Shown: positions 22,156-34,000, counted from the stretch's first letter. The stretch is 64,000 nucleotides of DNA from Grammothele lineata (GCA_002150815.3 NDFF03000028.1:1-64000), one strand, 5' to 3'. The notes: generated from the letters alone by a model not told the origin. Numbers and translations: made by a program.

Positions 22156-24157
22156 CTAGTCATATTCCCAGCCATATCCAGGCTTAGAATAGCTGCAGCC
22201 AGTCCTTTTGCACTTCACATCATACTTGTGTCGTTCCGCGTCGTCCGATAAGACTTCATATGCCCTAGCGATGATTTTAAACTTCTCAGCCACGCCTCCC
22301 TGTATAATGAAGGACCAATATCAGTGCATAGCCAAGCAATGAAACAATGAACCGCATACCTTATCCGGATGGTGCTTCAACGACATTGTGCGGTATGCCT
22401 TTTTGATCTCCGCCGCAGTACACGTTCCAGTCAAACCTAGACACAAATGTGAGCTTAATCCGTATCTAAAGTCGAAATACGTTACCAAGAGCGGCATAGT
22501 GATCTGGCTCCTTGTTGCGCTCCTTCCTCAGAAGTTCTTCGACGTCCTGCAGCTCAGTTTCCACCTTGGTGACGTCTACCGGACTCATAGCTGCACGATG
22601 CTGCTCGAGCGCCGATCTATATTCGTCGGTAGCGGACTCATAGAGCTCGAGGCCGGCCAAAATACGAGCACGGCACAACAGCGCCTTTACGTAGTTTGGA
22701 TGTAGCTTCAGAGACTCGTCGACGTCTTTCAATCCCTCGGTGAACGCGAGTGTCTGTGTGATTATGAGCGGAAGAGCGACCGTGAGCATCCACAATGCTC
22801 GCCTTTTGCTTAGCCGTCGCCCGATTTAGGAGAAGCGTCGAACGAATTAGGCCGCCGTGCCCCTCATTGATGTTGTCGCCGACGCACTGTGAGTCTGTAT
22901 TAGCGAGTTCGCGACAATCCAATTCAGCACGGATGCTGACATTGAGAGCCCTCGTCCAAGATTGCATAGCAGTCTCCCACTCTTCGTTTCTGAATGCTGC
23001 GTTTCCCACTGCTTTGAGTCGCGAGACCTCCCTGACGCGGCTCAAGAGATTCTTCGCTCTGGTGTTGTCCGGATCTAGCTTCATGACTGTCGCAAGCTGG
23101 ATAATGGCGTCAGGCAGATTCGCTTGCAAGAAGAGGACCAATCCGCGCAATATCATCGGTTCAACCGCGTCGGGGACTTCACGGAGGAGAATCCTACAGG
23201 CGACAGCAGCCCGTCAATATGGAATCGAGGGGCCTAATAACGAGTAGAGTACACTCACTCGACCGTCTTCCTAGCGACCTCCCAGGAGTCATCAACAACA
23301 AGAAGCTCGACGCCCCAGCAGCGGACGTGAGTCGGCGCGTCGCTTCCTTCCTGCGCGTACGCGGAAAGGCACGCCTCATAAGCACTCTGAGCCATCCGCC
23401 AGTGGCCGCGAGCGACCGCGCCCTTATACGCGTCGAGATGACCCTCGAGGTCGAGGATACGGCGCCGCAGGACCAGCGCTGGACCGTCCACGGGGTCGAG
23501 CGAGAGCGCGTCCCGGACAGCGAGCATGGCGGACGAAGGCGACCCGAGTAGGAAACGACAGCGGGCGACGTTGATGAGAATGTCCGCTGTGGCCCGATAA
23601 CCATCTTTATTCGATGCGGCGTCGAAGTCCTGCAGACTTGCAGTGTACTGCTTGTCTTTGATGTACGCGGTGGCGCGTGATATGTAATACAGCGGATTTC
23701 CAGGTTCAGGTTCTACGCCCAAGCTATGAGTAGCTAGAAAGCGTAATGTGTTTGTTGGGACATACCGATAGCTTGAGAAAAGAGGGAGATGACGTGGTCG
23801 ATCTGCTCGGGATCGTCACTGCTCAAGGTATCCTCTGCGGTGAGCCAGAGCCGATAAGCTCTATCCTCTGTACGTGTCTTGGACTCTCCGGAAGCGCCAC
23901 TATCACCGGAAACAATGAGTATGCGCGCGAGCCGTCGACTTATATGCTACATACGTATTTTCTCTTTGCAGGGGCTCTTCGTTGGCGCATTCAGGAGGAC
24001 GCGTCGAGTAGTTTTCGTCATTGTCGCCGCCAGCTGTCTGTTGACCCTTGGACTCTTCATCGTTACTAGTAACAGGGTGTTCAAGTCTAGGGCATGCAAT
24101 GAGGTTATATACTCAAGATCTGTGGCTGTACCACTTGTCACCTCGTCGGATGCTCAT
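22156..24157 (-). CDS. TPR and J-domain co-chaperone (DNAJC7/TPR2-like)
   Basis: A multi-exon gene encodes several TPR motifs (PLYYISRATAYIKDKQYTAS, RLKAVGNAAFRNEEWETAMQ, HPNYVKALLCRARIL) followed by a C-terminal J domain (DHYAALGLTGTCTAAEIKKA, then HHPDK with the HPD triad) and a short tail ending WEYD. TPR repeats before a J domain match DNAJC7/TPR2, which hands clients between Hsp70 and Hsp90. The N-terminal exon (about 24066-23960) reads D-E-E-S-K-G-Q-Q. Its start is uncertain: the best candidate is an ATG at 24157 joined by a short intron, overlapping the zinc-knuckle gene. The intron at about 23768 would be only about 32 nt by the frame-restoring acceptor, which is suspiciously short. 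Confidence 0.85.
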
Positions 24158-24975
24158 CACATGTAGATGAGAACTGTTCTGCGTAGACAGACTCGGAAGA
24201 GGTCGGTGAATCTTCAAGATTGTCATATCCGTCATTGCGCTGGAGACACTCAGTCCCGGTGTGGCCAGGGAGGCCGCAGTCCTAGGGGAATTGTCTTGAA
24301 ACATCCACCGAAACAATGCACTAAGGCGTACCGAGCATGGCCCTTGCCAGCACCAGTTACTCAGATGCCCCGTTTTCCCGCAAAGCGTACATTCATACAA
24401 GACCTCGTACTAAGACTGGGGCTTGTCAGGGTTTTACGCTATCGTTGAAGATCGAATATCAACTTACGAAGGTATGGTGCCGTCCATGGACTGTGTCAGT
24501 CAGCCATCAAACTGCGTACAAACAAAGTCTTACGCGGGAACGATTGCATTCGTTGGAAACATGCCCGACTTGTTTACAGATGCCACATTTTTTCCAGCGG
24601 TATCCCTTCGGTTTCGGGCATTCCCAGTGGCCGTGGCCTTGGGCAGCGCAATTTTTGCAAATCCAAGACTGCTGTAGGTTATTGACCTAGTTCAGCCCGA
24701 ATTATCCGGCTACTTGCCTCTCGATCATCGCAGTCGCGAGCTAGGTGTCCCTTTTGCCCACAGCCACCACATATCCGTCGCCATGCTCCTCGCGGCTTGG
24801 GGCACGTTCTGGCTTGGTGCCCTCTCTCATGGCAGTTCCAGCACACTCGAGTATCGAACGAACAGGCGGAAATTGTGTGGGTAGCTAGTAGCACTTCAGC
24901 AAAACTATTATGGATCATGTCGCAACCTGTACACTTACTATCCCCGCATCGGCTGCATCGCTCATGAGGCGACAT
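24138..24975 (-). CDS. CCHC zinc-knuckle protein with six knuckles (CNBP/GIS2-like)
   Basis: Five exons (24975-24939, 24845-24718, 24671-24534, 24409-24332, 24281-24138) give 174 residues. Six C-x2-C-x4-H-x4-C knuckles are visible: CWNCHERGHQARTC, CGGCGQKGHLARDC, CKNCAAQGHGHWEC, CGICKQVGHVSNEC, CTLCGKTGHLSNWC and CSDCGLPGHTGTEC. Such proteins bind single-stranded nucleic acid, as in CNBP/Gis2 or AIR1/2; I cannot choose between them. The acidic tail (NLEDSPTSSESVY) is unlike CNBP. The second intron (24672-24717) must use a GC donor, GAG|GCAAGT, to keep the third knuckle in frame. The exon 1 to exon 2 join is the least certain. The stop lies within about 20 nt of the likely start of the downstream J-protein gene on the same strand. 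Confidence 0.85.
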
Positions 24976-25327
24976 AGTGAAAAGGGCGGCGACAGTACCG
25001 TGGAGTGTCCACAGGAGAAATGACCAGGCTGGGTGAGGAGCAAATGGAGGGACAAGCCCGAGTTGAACACGTTCAAACCAATTCACAGCGCTGAGGCACG
25101 TTGCAAGTAAATGGAAGCTGCGGTAGGAAGATGTTGTCGCTCACGGCTGGCTTGGTCATACGACTACCGTCTACGAGAGCTGGAGACGTGAAGACTAGCA
25201 CTTGCCCTGCCATTGAAAAGCGATGTCGCTGTTGACTTCACGAAGATCCGGATACCAATAGTGACGTCTCCGGATGCGAATGACCATTGCAACGGGTATT
25301 ATTGACAAGCGGCGAGGGTAAACATCA
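24976..25327. other. Intergenic
   Basis: This is the promoter of the zinc-knuckle gene and the 3' region of VMA16. No other feature is seen. Confidence 0.5.
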
Positions 25328-26309
25328 TCAATGCACAAAGGGAGACGTTACCGCCTGCGACGCGACGGACGCAGCTGCGGTGAACTCGGTCGCTTGGCCG
25401 ATCATGAGCAGGCCAACTGCCGCAGACGTTAGCAATGAGGCACCAAGCAGCTTCAATTGGTGTTTGAGAACTTACCGATGAGACCGAATAAGCCCATGAT
25501 ACTTCCGAAGACCTCCACAATGAGGATCTTCACGAACAAATCGGGATCGGCAGCGTCGGCGAGCGCGGCGGTGGACCCAGCGATACCAACCGAGATACCA
25601 CACAGGAGGTTGCACACCCCCACGGTGAGACCGCCCCAAAAGAGCGCATACCCTGCTCTCGAGCTGAGCAAAGAGTCTTGTAGCGCGATGAGACACGTAC
25701 CGGTGAAATAGTTCTCGCGGGTGTAGAGCAGGTTGTCATTCACGGCGGTGACACGTGCCGAGTAGACAATGCCTATGATCTTGACAGAACGCATGAGAAG
25801 CGAGCAAGGCTTCGATTGTAGGTCGACTCACGACACCGTAAATGGCAACGACCTCGCAGAAAATGATGCTAGCGCGGCGTAAGGCCCGGCTCCTGACACG
25901 TCAAAGAGGAGTAAGCATACCTGATCAGGTTCTTCGTCCTAATGCGAGGTGCCCTCACGCCACCGCCCAGGATAGAAGCACCCGTGATGAAGATACCCCT
26001 GCGGCCGGCGAGCGTTACTACAGTGCCTGGCGGGTAGAGCCTGAAGACGTACCATCCTGCCCCTAGAACGCTCAAGCCAATACACAGGCCGATACCTGTC
26101 GATGCCCACGCATACGGACTCGTCTCCTCGAGAAACTGGCCAACGTTGAACGCTTCCCCAGATCCTACCGCATCCCCGACCTCGTGAACACCGACGTAAC
26201 GCGTGGCGGAGCGACATTAGAACTGACCAGTGAAAAGCAAGTAGAGCGCGATGACTAGTGCGGCAAAAGAAGGTAGACCATAGGAGTAATAGGACGAGTA
26301 CAAGCCCAT
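25328..26309 (-). CDS. VMA16: V-type ATPase proteolipid subunit c''
   Basis: Seven exons (26309-26228, 26164-26053, 25998-25921, 25868-25832, 25779-25701, 25652-25476, 25416-25328) join to 217 residues. Hallmarks are [56 protein letters not shown] and the final helix [19 protein letters not shown]. Membrane helices carry the acidic residues (FCEV, LIVEVFG) typical of the proton-carrying c ring. Subunit c'' is part of the Vo sector that acidifies vacuoles and Golgi. The intron inside G-W|G-I-F is 54 nt, so retention would keep the frame. It shares a short divergent promoter with the ARL3-type gene. Confidence 0.95.
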
Positions 26310-26478
26310 TGTGGAGGGGCAGTGAGTGTATGCACTCTGGTCGTTGGCCGCGGTGTCCATCTCAACCCGCGCCGTGTTTGCGTCTGCTTGGTCCGCAATG
26401 AGCGTCATACCTCGGGCCGGGTGGATGCTTGTCCGCCCAAGTACTCAACTCGCACTTGACCTTGTCATACTGCTCAAC
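26310..26478. promoter_or_regulatory. 169-bp bidirectional promoter, VMA16 / ARL3-like
   Basis: Only 169 bp separate the two divergent start codons, so both genes must share promoter elements or have overlapping 5' leaders. No TATA box is evident. Confidence 0.6.
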
Positions 26479-27386
26479 ATGTATCATCTCTTGAAAGGCT
26501 TCCATGAGTATATGACCAGGTGAATGCCAATCCAACTCGTACGTCAGCAAGCCTCTCATTTCTCAGGAAGGAGGAGTTCTCTGTCATTATCATCGGGCTG
26601 GATGGTGCTGGCAAAACGGTTCGTTACTCTCAGCCCCATTCGTTTGCTTGGGCTTGATATCCTCCCAGACATTACTCGAGAAGATCAAGACACTGTATAC
26701 GGATGTTCCCGGACTCTCCCCGGATAAAATTGCGCCCACCGTCGGTCAGAATAGTACGTCACCCGGTCATTCGAAAGCGAACAGTATGCTACACTATCCG
26801 TCTGATCCATACAGTGGGCAAGATCACACTACCATCGACCATATTAAAGTTCTGGGACCTCGGAGGTCAACGAGGGATACGCTCAATTTGGCACCGTTAC
26901 TACGACGACTGCCACGCTGTTGTCTTTGTTATTGACGCAGAAGACAGAGAACGATTGAGCGAGGGCTGGGAGGTGTTTGGTATGTCCCTGTTCACGTTGG
27001 GTTGTCAATACAGCTGATTTTGAGCAAGGATCATAAGACTCTGTGCTCTCCGCCCCTCAAATTCTTGGCGTACCTCTCTTGCTGCTTGCGAACAAACAAG
27101 ACAGCCCACAGAGTCTGTCCGTGGAAGACATCCGCAATGACTATGAAGACTGGCATAGGCGAAAGCTGGAGAGTGCTCGCCGGACCTATGGCGAAGACGC
27201 CGAAAATCAACAGCATGCCGAGCGCATTGCGAGTTTAGATGTAATGGGTGTATCCGCGATCGAAGGGTGCGTTCCATATACTGCACAGCTGTGACTACAA
27301 TTGACTGAGACGTGCCTATTAGCACTGGGGTCCGCGCAGCGGTGGACTGGCTATTCATACGAGTGCAAAACAGTCGACGCAGGTGA
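26479..27386 (+). CDS. ARL3: Arf-like small GTPase (ARL3/ARFRP1 type)
   Basis: Six exons (26479-26519, 26567-26618, 26669-26753, 26815-26979, 27038-27266, 27323-27386) give 211 residues. GTPase motifs are intact: GLDGAGKT (P-loop), PTVGQN (switch I), WDLGGQRGIRSIWHRYY (switch II) and NKQD (guanine specificity). The N-terminus MYHLLKGFHEYMTRKEEF lacks the Gly2 of myristoylated Arfs, and the insert before VSAIEG fits yeast Arl3/mammalian ARFRP1, which recruits Arl1 to the trans-Golgi. The assignment to that clade rather than to another Arl is by these traits. The end S-R-R-R-stop is the simplest reading; a further spliced exon downstream to about 27550 cannot be excluded. Confidence 0.9.
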
Positions 27387-27824
27387 GATAACCGAGTTCA
27401 TCGCCCATTGCATAGACTGAATCAGAAAGCAGAGACGAGCAGCGAACTTGATACGAGTGATGAGTACGTTGTTTCACTGGGTGGACAGTTGGATGGAAGC
27501 TACAACTACACCTCCCCACCTCATGAGAGCGTTGGTTTCGGGATGTTGAACTAGCCTATATTGTACATTACCTTGCTTAGATTATTTAGAATGCTTAATG
27601 AACCTAGCTCTCGAGCAGTCGTCGGCCCCTGTAGCAGATACAGATGAAAACGCGTTCTCCCCCGAGCGCCTTTGAATTCCGAACGTCACGGAGAAGGGCG
27701 TATACGCTGCGCGTTCGTGCTTGGCGTGGCTTTGCAGCTGTCTCTCCCTGTGCACATCCCTCTCTAGCAAATTCCTACCACCGCACGGACTAGGTCGTGC
27801 AATACATGCTCCTGTCGTGCCTTC
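27387..27824. other. Intergenic / promoter of the ClC gene
   Basis: No gene is supported. A possible extra ARL3 exon at about 27430-27552 stays open in one frame but does not match the splice phase. Confidence 0.4.
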
Positions 27825-30800
27825 ATGTCTCGCGAACGCCGTCCGCAGTATCATGACGTGCGACGCCATGGCGGCGACGAGGATGTGGAACACATTCAGT
27901 CCGTATCCATGTTCACTCTGAGGCTGCACATCCACACGATATTGACTCGAAGTGCAGACGCTACGAAGATTTCACGACCATAGGTTTGCTTCTATTCCAT
28001 TGAATTCGACTTCCTACTTACTGTCGACACAGATTGGATACAGGATTCCATCATAGAGCGCAATAGGCGGTTACGAGCTGCGCGGAATCAACACTCGATA
28101 TACCGGGGACCTCGCGGAGAAGTGACACTTGCTTGGTTATGGTCGCGAATATCAAGCGTCGCTCATGCGGGCCAGAGTTGGTTCGTCGTTAGCCTTGTTG
28201 GTGAGCCCATTCATACCCCCGAACCGTAATTGCGTCACGGTCTTGCGCTTGTAGCTTCCCCAATCTCTTGCGTTCTTTGCTGCACGCCTGCAGAGTTCCA
28301 CGACAACTCATGCATCTTCGCATATAGGAATGGTCATAGGGTTCAACGGTGCCCTGATATCCATCGTGACTGAATGGCTGTCGGACATCAAGATGGGCTA
28401 TTGTGCGGACGGCTGGTGGTTGAACCAACAGTTCTGCTGCTGGGAGATCGAAGGAGGGGACGAGGACGTGTGCGAGGCGTGGCACCAATGGAGTAACGTC
28501 ATGCCTGCACGATGGGCTATATATGTTCTCTTTGCCGTGAGTCTCATCGTCCGTTTCTTGCAGCGTCAAGTCACTAATGATGCATGGGTGCGCCCTTGGA
28601 CAAACAGGCGGCCTTCTCGTTCGTCGCCGCTCATCTGGTACGGTCACTTGCCAAGTACGCAGCAGGCTCGGGAATATCGGAGATCAAATGCATTATCGGA
28701 GGGTTCGTCATGAAGGGCTTCTTGGGTTTCTGGACTTTCTTCATCAAGAGCGTCACTCTGGTACGCTTCGTTGCACTTCACTACTCACTTGTTGGCCGAC
28801 GCACTCGTATAGCCGCTCGTCATTGCCTCTGGGCTGTCAGTTGGGAAAGAAGGACCCTCCGTGCATGTGGCGTGCTGCATAGGCAACCTCATCGCTAGCG
28901 CGTTCAAGGATTTCTCGAGAAGTCAATGTGCGAGCCAGCCCTTATACCATGTCTTTCGATGCTTAGCAGGCATTCAGTAAAGATGCGAGAAATTCTCACT
29001 GCATCAAGCGCCGCAGGAGTAGCTGTGGCTTTCGGTTCTCCCATCGGAGGTGTACTCTTCTCCATCGAGGTAGCGTGAAATCCAGCATGATGTATCACCA
29101 TTTGTTAAGGCCCCTACATTAGGAAATGAGCAGCGTCTTCAGCATCAAGACGATGTGGAGAAGCTTCCTATGTGCGTTGGTCGCAACAGTCACTTTGTCT
29201 GTAAGCGGACATGAACAACCACACTATCATCCCACTGATGTTTCTTGGGCAGGCGATGAATCCATATCGCAGTGGCAAGCTTGTATTGTTCCAGGTTACG
29301 TACGACAGGGACTGGCACTTTTTCGAGATCATGTTCTTCGTCATCCTTGGCATTTTCGGGGTGAGTTTTCATCGGGCTTTACAAATTCGTGGTTAGTCAA
29401 CTCGCAGAAACAGGGACTGTATGGCGCATTCGTCGTGAAGTTCAACTTGCAAGTAGCAGCCTTCCGCAAGCGCTACTTAGGGAACCATGCCATCGCCGAG
29501 GCCGTCACGCTCGCCACAATCACTGCCATGATCGGCTGGTTCAACCACTTCCTGCGAATCGACATGACAGAGAGCATGGAAATCCTTTTCAGAGAGTGTG
29601 ATGGGGCGAGCGACTTCGATCACATTTGCCAGTATGCGTTCACGTCTACATGGTGACTGTACGCTGATACTGTGCTGATCCTCTCTCTTCAGAGCTGCAT
29701 ACCAGTGGCCGATGGTCAATTCGCTATTTCTAGCGACGATATTACGCATTGGTCTAGTTGTGATATCGTATGGTTGCAAGGTCCCGGCGGGCATTTTCGT
29801 ACCTTCTATGGCCATAGGTGCTACTTTCGGGCGAATGCTTGGCATCATGGTGAGAGCCGTGAACCGGTAGGTGTTACGAACGTTCCGGCTTGTTGACCTG
29901 TGCTAATACCCATAGTATTAAGGGCATACCCTACCTCCGGTATCTTCGCTGTTTGCGCTCCTGATGTGCCGTGCATCACACCCGGAACCTACGCCCTTCT
30001 TGGGGCTGCCGCGGCGCTAAGGTCAGTATGACACTCGTTGCGCTGGCTCGCCAAACATCTAACTGGAATATTAGTGGAGTGATGAGGATGACGGTCACTG
30101 TGGTGGTCATTATCTTCGAGCTCACAGGCGCTCTAACCTACATTCTACCGACCATGGTAGGCTTTGTTTCACTATCATCAGCCTAGCCGTCAACATTACA
30201 TTTACCCCATCTATAGATCGTGCTTTTGGTTACAAAGGCGGTCGGTGACTTCTTGGGAACCACTGGTATCGCAGACGAGATGATCAAGTTCAACGGATTC
30301 CCGTTCCTGGAGAAGGATGACCACGCGTACAACGTCCCCGGTATGGCAGTCTCGAACCCCGTGCACGCGAGTTCTAACCCCCACGCCAGTCTCGCGGGTA
30401 ATGCGGACCGACTTGAAAACGCTCCCCGTCACGGGGCTCTCTGTCAGGGAGATTGGTAAGTTGGCCTCCAGACCCACGTCGTAATGCTCTGACTGGTTGA
30501 TATCTTTGCGTGAAGAATCCCTCACTGCTAGTACCGATGTCAAAGGCTTTCCTATCGTCTCTACTGATGGGAAACGTGTTCTGCTGGGATTCATTGATCG
30601 CACAGATCTGCGATATGTCTTTGGTCCGTGGACCACTCCGTCCATCGTGCATGCCATACCTTACGTCTCTGAGCTTTAGAAAAGGCCAGAAAGGTCCAAG
30701 ACGTGCATCCGTATACCCCTGTGTCTTTCGAAACGGACGTGGAAGATCGCGAAGGGGTAGAGATGACGGGCGTTGCGGCAGGACCCGCGGTGGGCATCGA

Positions 30801-31272
30801 TGAAGAGCTATCCATGGAGATCATGGAAACAACTGCCACACCTGATATACTCAAGCTATGGCCCTGGGTCAACCAAGTAAGACCAATATCTAGCCCGATC
30901 AGCATGATAAAACACTCATATAGCTTCATCACAGACCCCTCTTACTGTCTCACCCCAGCTACCGCTGGAGATCGTGATGCAGCTCTTCAAGCGAATGGGG
31001 TGAGCCGCGAACGTTCTGTTCCCGCTCGCCTGAATGCCGATTGACACTCACACCCCAGTCCACGCGTCATCCTGGTCGAGAACTATGGGGAGCTCGTCGG
31101 CCTCGTGACCGTCAAAGACGTGCTACGTTTTACGGCTGCCGAAAAGCACGACCTACACTCTCCATGGAGTGAGCAGCCATTCGATAGCCTAGTAGACGAG
31201 GCGCGCACATGGACAGGCGACCTCGTGGAGGACGCAGTTTCGTGGATCCGGCGTGTGTCCAGGAGGACGTGA
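27825..31272 (+). CDS. ClC-family chloride channel/exchanger with CBS domains
   Basis: An intron-rich gene starts [17 protein letters not shown] and ends VSRRT. Early exons give [19 protein letters not shown], the usual start of fungal ClC proteins. All selectivity elements are present: [28 protein letters not shown] with the gating Glu, [15 protein letters not shown], and [18 protein letters not shown], whose GIFVP lines the central Cl- site. Two cytosolic CBS segments follow ([11 protein letters not shown] to [29 protein letters not shown] to VTVKDVLRF). Retention of the gating Glu fits gated transport. Fungal relatives (Gef1/CLC-A) work in Golgi, endosome or plasma membrane; location is not readable. 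About 15 introns were placed only where frame demanded it. Confidence 0.93.
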
Positions 31273-31598
31273 ATGCGTGTCTTAGACGTACAGGTCGTGA
31301 CTACGGTCATGCGTATCCACAGTCATACAGTTGTACATGTCGAGGGTATTAATCGTATTGATCGTTGGCGTTACGAAGCGTTATAGAGTGGAAGGTCGTG
31401 TTGTCCGTTGAAGCTCGTATTGCACGTCACAAGGGGGAGCCTGCCCCCATGAAAAGGCTAAGACCGATGATTCACCAACGACGAGGACGACGAAATCACA
31501 AGCACACACTATCAGTGGTACCTCTAAGGTGAGCCCGTGATATGGCTGGTATAAACTACTTTAGGAATAGAAGACGTGCGCATGGACGATGCGCCCGA
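31273..31598. other. Intergenic
   Basis: This lies downstream of the ClC gene; nothing is recognised. Confidence 0.5.
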
Positions 31599-32060
31599 CT
31601 ACCCAGAGTGCTGTCTGTCACCGCTCCCAGTGCAGTGAGAGCGGGTGCCGTGAGACTTGCTACTCTTCTTTGACGAGGTCCTGTCACGATGAGATTCGCC
31701 ACCGCGCGCCCGGCTAGAGTGGGCACCACTGCGTGAACGGCGCTGGTGCGAGTCATGCGAGTGAATCGAAAGGCTGGTGTTCGTCTGAATAGTGCCACAA
31801 TGTCGCTGAGTATGGGTGCGACGTGATGGACGGCCGATGCCGTCGGAGCCTGGGAAGTATGTTTCTTGAAGTTCCACCGAGTTGTAGTAAGAAACGTACC
31901 CGGATGAGTCTAGTAGATCCCGCTCAGTTGGAGTCTTTGGGGTGCACTGAAATACGGGTGCTCACCGGTAGATATACGTAGTGGGTCGGAAAGCTGTGAC
32001 AAAGATGGCATGTCAAGCTCAAGACTGAATACGCTGCCTGAAACACACACACAATGTCCT
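31599..32060 (-). CDS. Possible His/Ser/Arg-rich protein, structure unresolved
   Basis: The minus strand keeps an open frame reading D-S-S-G-Y-V-S-Y-Y-N-S-V-E-L-Q-E-T-Y then a low-complexity SR/SH tail (HSHDSHQRRSRS, SSKKSSKSHG) to a stop at 31599. A GTACGT donor and a CCCAG acceptor 51 nt apart sit inside this frame, so an alternative spliced reading exists (ending H-Q-P-F-D-S-L-A). Upstream, the M-P-S-L-S-Q-L-S-D-P-L stretch may be an earlier exon. I cannot fix start or introns and do not recognise the family. Confidence 0.35.
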
Positions 32061-32204
32061 CGCGAAAGAAGACGCATGACGGAGGTTGAGTATAATGCGA
32101 CAATTTGTGGTCACATAATAAGTTACTGTGACTCAACTAGTACTGATGTCGTAGGAAACGCATGCCCAGGACGCCAGAGGCTAAAGTAACACAGAACGTC
32201 AAAA

Positions 32205-32296
32205 CGACACCAGCAGGATTTGAACCTGCGCTCCCAGAGGGAAACAGATGTTCCCACAATTCGAATCTGTCGCCTTAACCACTCGGCCATAGTGTC
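32205..32296 (-). tRNA. tRNA-Ser(CGA) with 10-nt intron
   Basis: On the minus strand the 7-bp acceptor stem (GACACTA with TGGTGTC), D arm GGCCGAGTGGTTAAGGC, anticodon stem ACAGA/TCTGT, extended variable arm and T arm GCAGG-TTCGAAT-CCTGC fold as a class II tRNA. The loop reads TTCGAA, giving anticodon CGA (Ser, UCG codons). About 10 nt sit after position 37, the standard nuclear tRNA intron site. An internal A box (TGGCCGAGTGG) and B box (GGTTCGAATCC) are present. Confidence 0.93.
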
Positions 32297-33522
32297 CATG
32301 ACAACCCATCGAGCTTAGAAAGATATAATGACAGAGCTTTTATTGCAACCAGGTAGCCTCATCATGCAAACGTGGGTCCCGCTTCGACTCGGAATGGGGC
32401 CGGTTAACTAATCCACACACATATATACAGTATGGAGTAAGGGGCAATTGCCAAAACGGTTCAGGTAATCCGAAAGCCCCAAAATTCTCACGGTTAACCA
32501 AATGCAGATAGGAGTCTGGTCGTGGTAGCACGGACGGCGTAACCTGAGTGCGATTCCGGGAACTAAACATTTGTTCTTAAGCGTGTACATCATTGTCATT
32601 GAAGTAGACCAGACTCGTTTCCAGGATAGATTCAACCGTTCCCTAATGTCAACCAACCCAATGGAGCAATGATGTCCTTCAGAGGCCTTCAATAATGTCC
32701 CATTCAAAACCTTGAAGCTCTGGCGGCTCCGGAGTTTAGATGCATAATGGCCCGGGAGGTTGACGGCCGCGGGAGCTAATGTAAGGAAGCCCCGCGGCGC
32801 GCCGGCCTCGATCCTGGTACTTCATGCTCAGGCTACACTCGTTAGGCATGGGCTTGCGTCAGCTCTTGGTTAGGGTTCTGTTATCTAGCGAGGTTGCGTC
32901 AGCGAGTCGTAGTTGACGTACGCTCTTCTTTTCCTTGTTCTTTCCATTGTTCTCTCCCTTCTCGTTGGTTGTGTATGTACTGTACAGTTGTTCTCGGTGG
33001 CTTGATCTGGTGTATATGTATACTCGCAGCTCATGTATCGTACCTACACAACAGACGACAGCGTTACCCAATCACGTGTCGCTGAGCCTGAGCCTCCCTC
33101 GTTGGGCTCTCTTCTCGCTTGACATCCCGCACGCTCCCCTCTCAAAGTCGTGGACCGCATGTCTGGCAGGCGCTCGCGAGCCTTACAACTAAAAACCAAA
33201 TGAAGGATCCCCTATAACAGCTCCCTGGTAGGTATCTACGGTGCTGATTGTCATGGTCGACTGTGAATCTGCGGCCAGCAGAAGTGAATACAATGTGTTT
33301 ATCCCACCTGAGAACTTCTGCCATCTTACCAGAAGAGTCTGAGATTGAAGGCGTACATATAGACTCTTCAAGCACCCGTGACGCAATAGCTAGAAAGAAC
33401 GTGTCACTTCCGCTCTCCCGTAATCACAATGTGACGTACCATACGTTCCACCTCTCAGATTTGGGATGGGTAGGCAAGCGTTGACCCGCGCTTTCATTGA
33501 TGAACGCTGCGGAGGGAAACCA
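32297..33522. other. Intergenic
   Basis: Upstream of the tRNA and downstream of the unknown gene at 33523, no gene is supported. Short open frames here lack splice or codon support. Confidence 0.55.
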
Positions 33523-34000
33523 TTAGCCGAGTGTTGACAGAAGTTTCATTCTCAGTACCCTTGCAGTCTCGCGCAGTGCCCTTGCATCCATGAGAACTTG
33601 TGTAGCGTGCTCTACGTCGTTGGAGTCAGAGTCGACGATTTGTGCGTAGCTCTTGTTTACACTGTGTATATCGAGATTAAGCCTTCGCGTGACCGACGTG
33701 GTTTCAAACTCACTTATTAGCAAGGCGCGAGAAAAGGAACAATTCGTCGCTGGGTATCCATTCTTTGTGCTGCAAGGTCAGATCTACCGCCTCCTCGTGG
33801 ATCTTGAATATCTGGACAGCCGTCTTCTTTACCTTGCCTTTGGAAGTGAAGGTAGCGACGACAAAATTTGGGCCTTTCGGGGGCAGGGAGCGTTTTGCCA
33901 CGAAGCCATCGTCTTGAGGGGGCCGGTCTGTGTTGCCGACGTCAAGGGGTAGGTCCACTCCCCGGGAGTTGGACGGTGGTGGCATGGAAGTTCCGGCCAT
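33523..34000 (-). CDS. Unknown 141-residue protein, two exons
   Basis: Exons 34000-33714 and 33661-33523 join in frame. The start chosen is MAGTSMPPPSNSRG; the frame is open further up (D-R-Q-F-R-L-K-S-G) but without an ATG before a stop. The first third is Pro/Asp-rich. A compact middle follows (GPNFVVATFTSKGKVKKTAV, then HEEAVDLTLQHKEWIPSDEL), ending in a helix-rich segment (HATQVLMDARALRETARVL). The intron has GTGAGT and ACACAG ends. No signal peptide or membrane span is seen. I do not recognise the family; composition and splice fit make a real gene likely. Confidence 0.65.
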
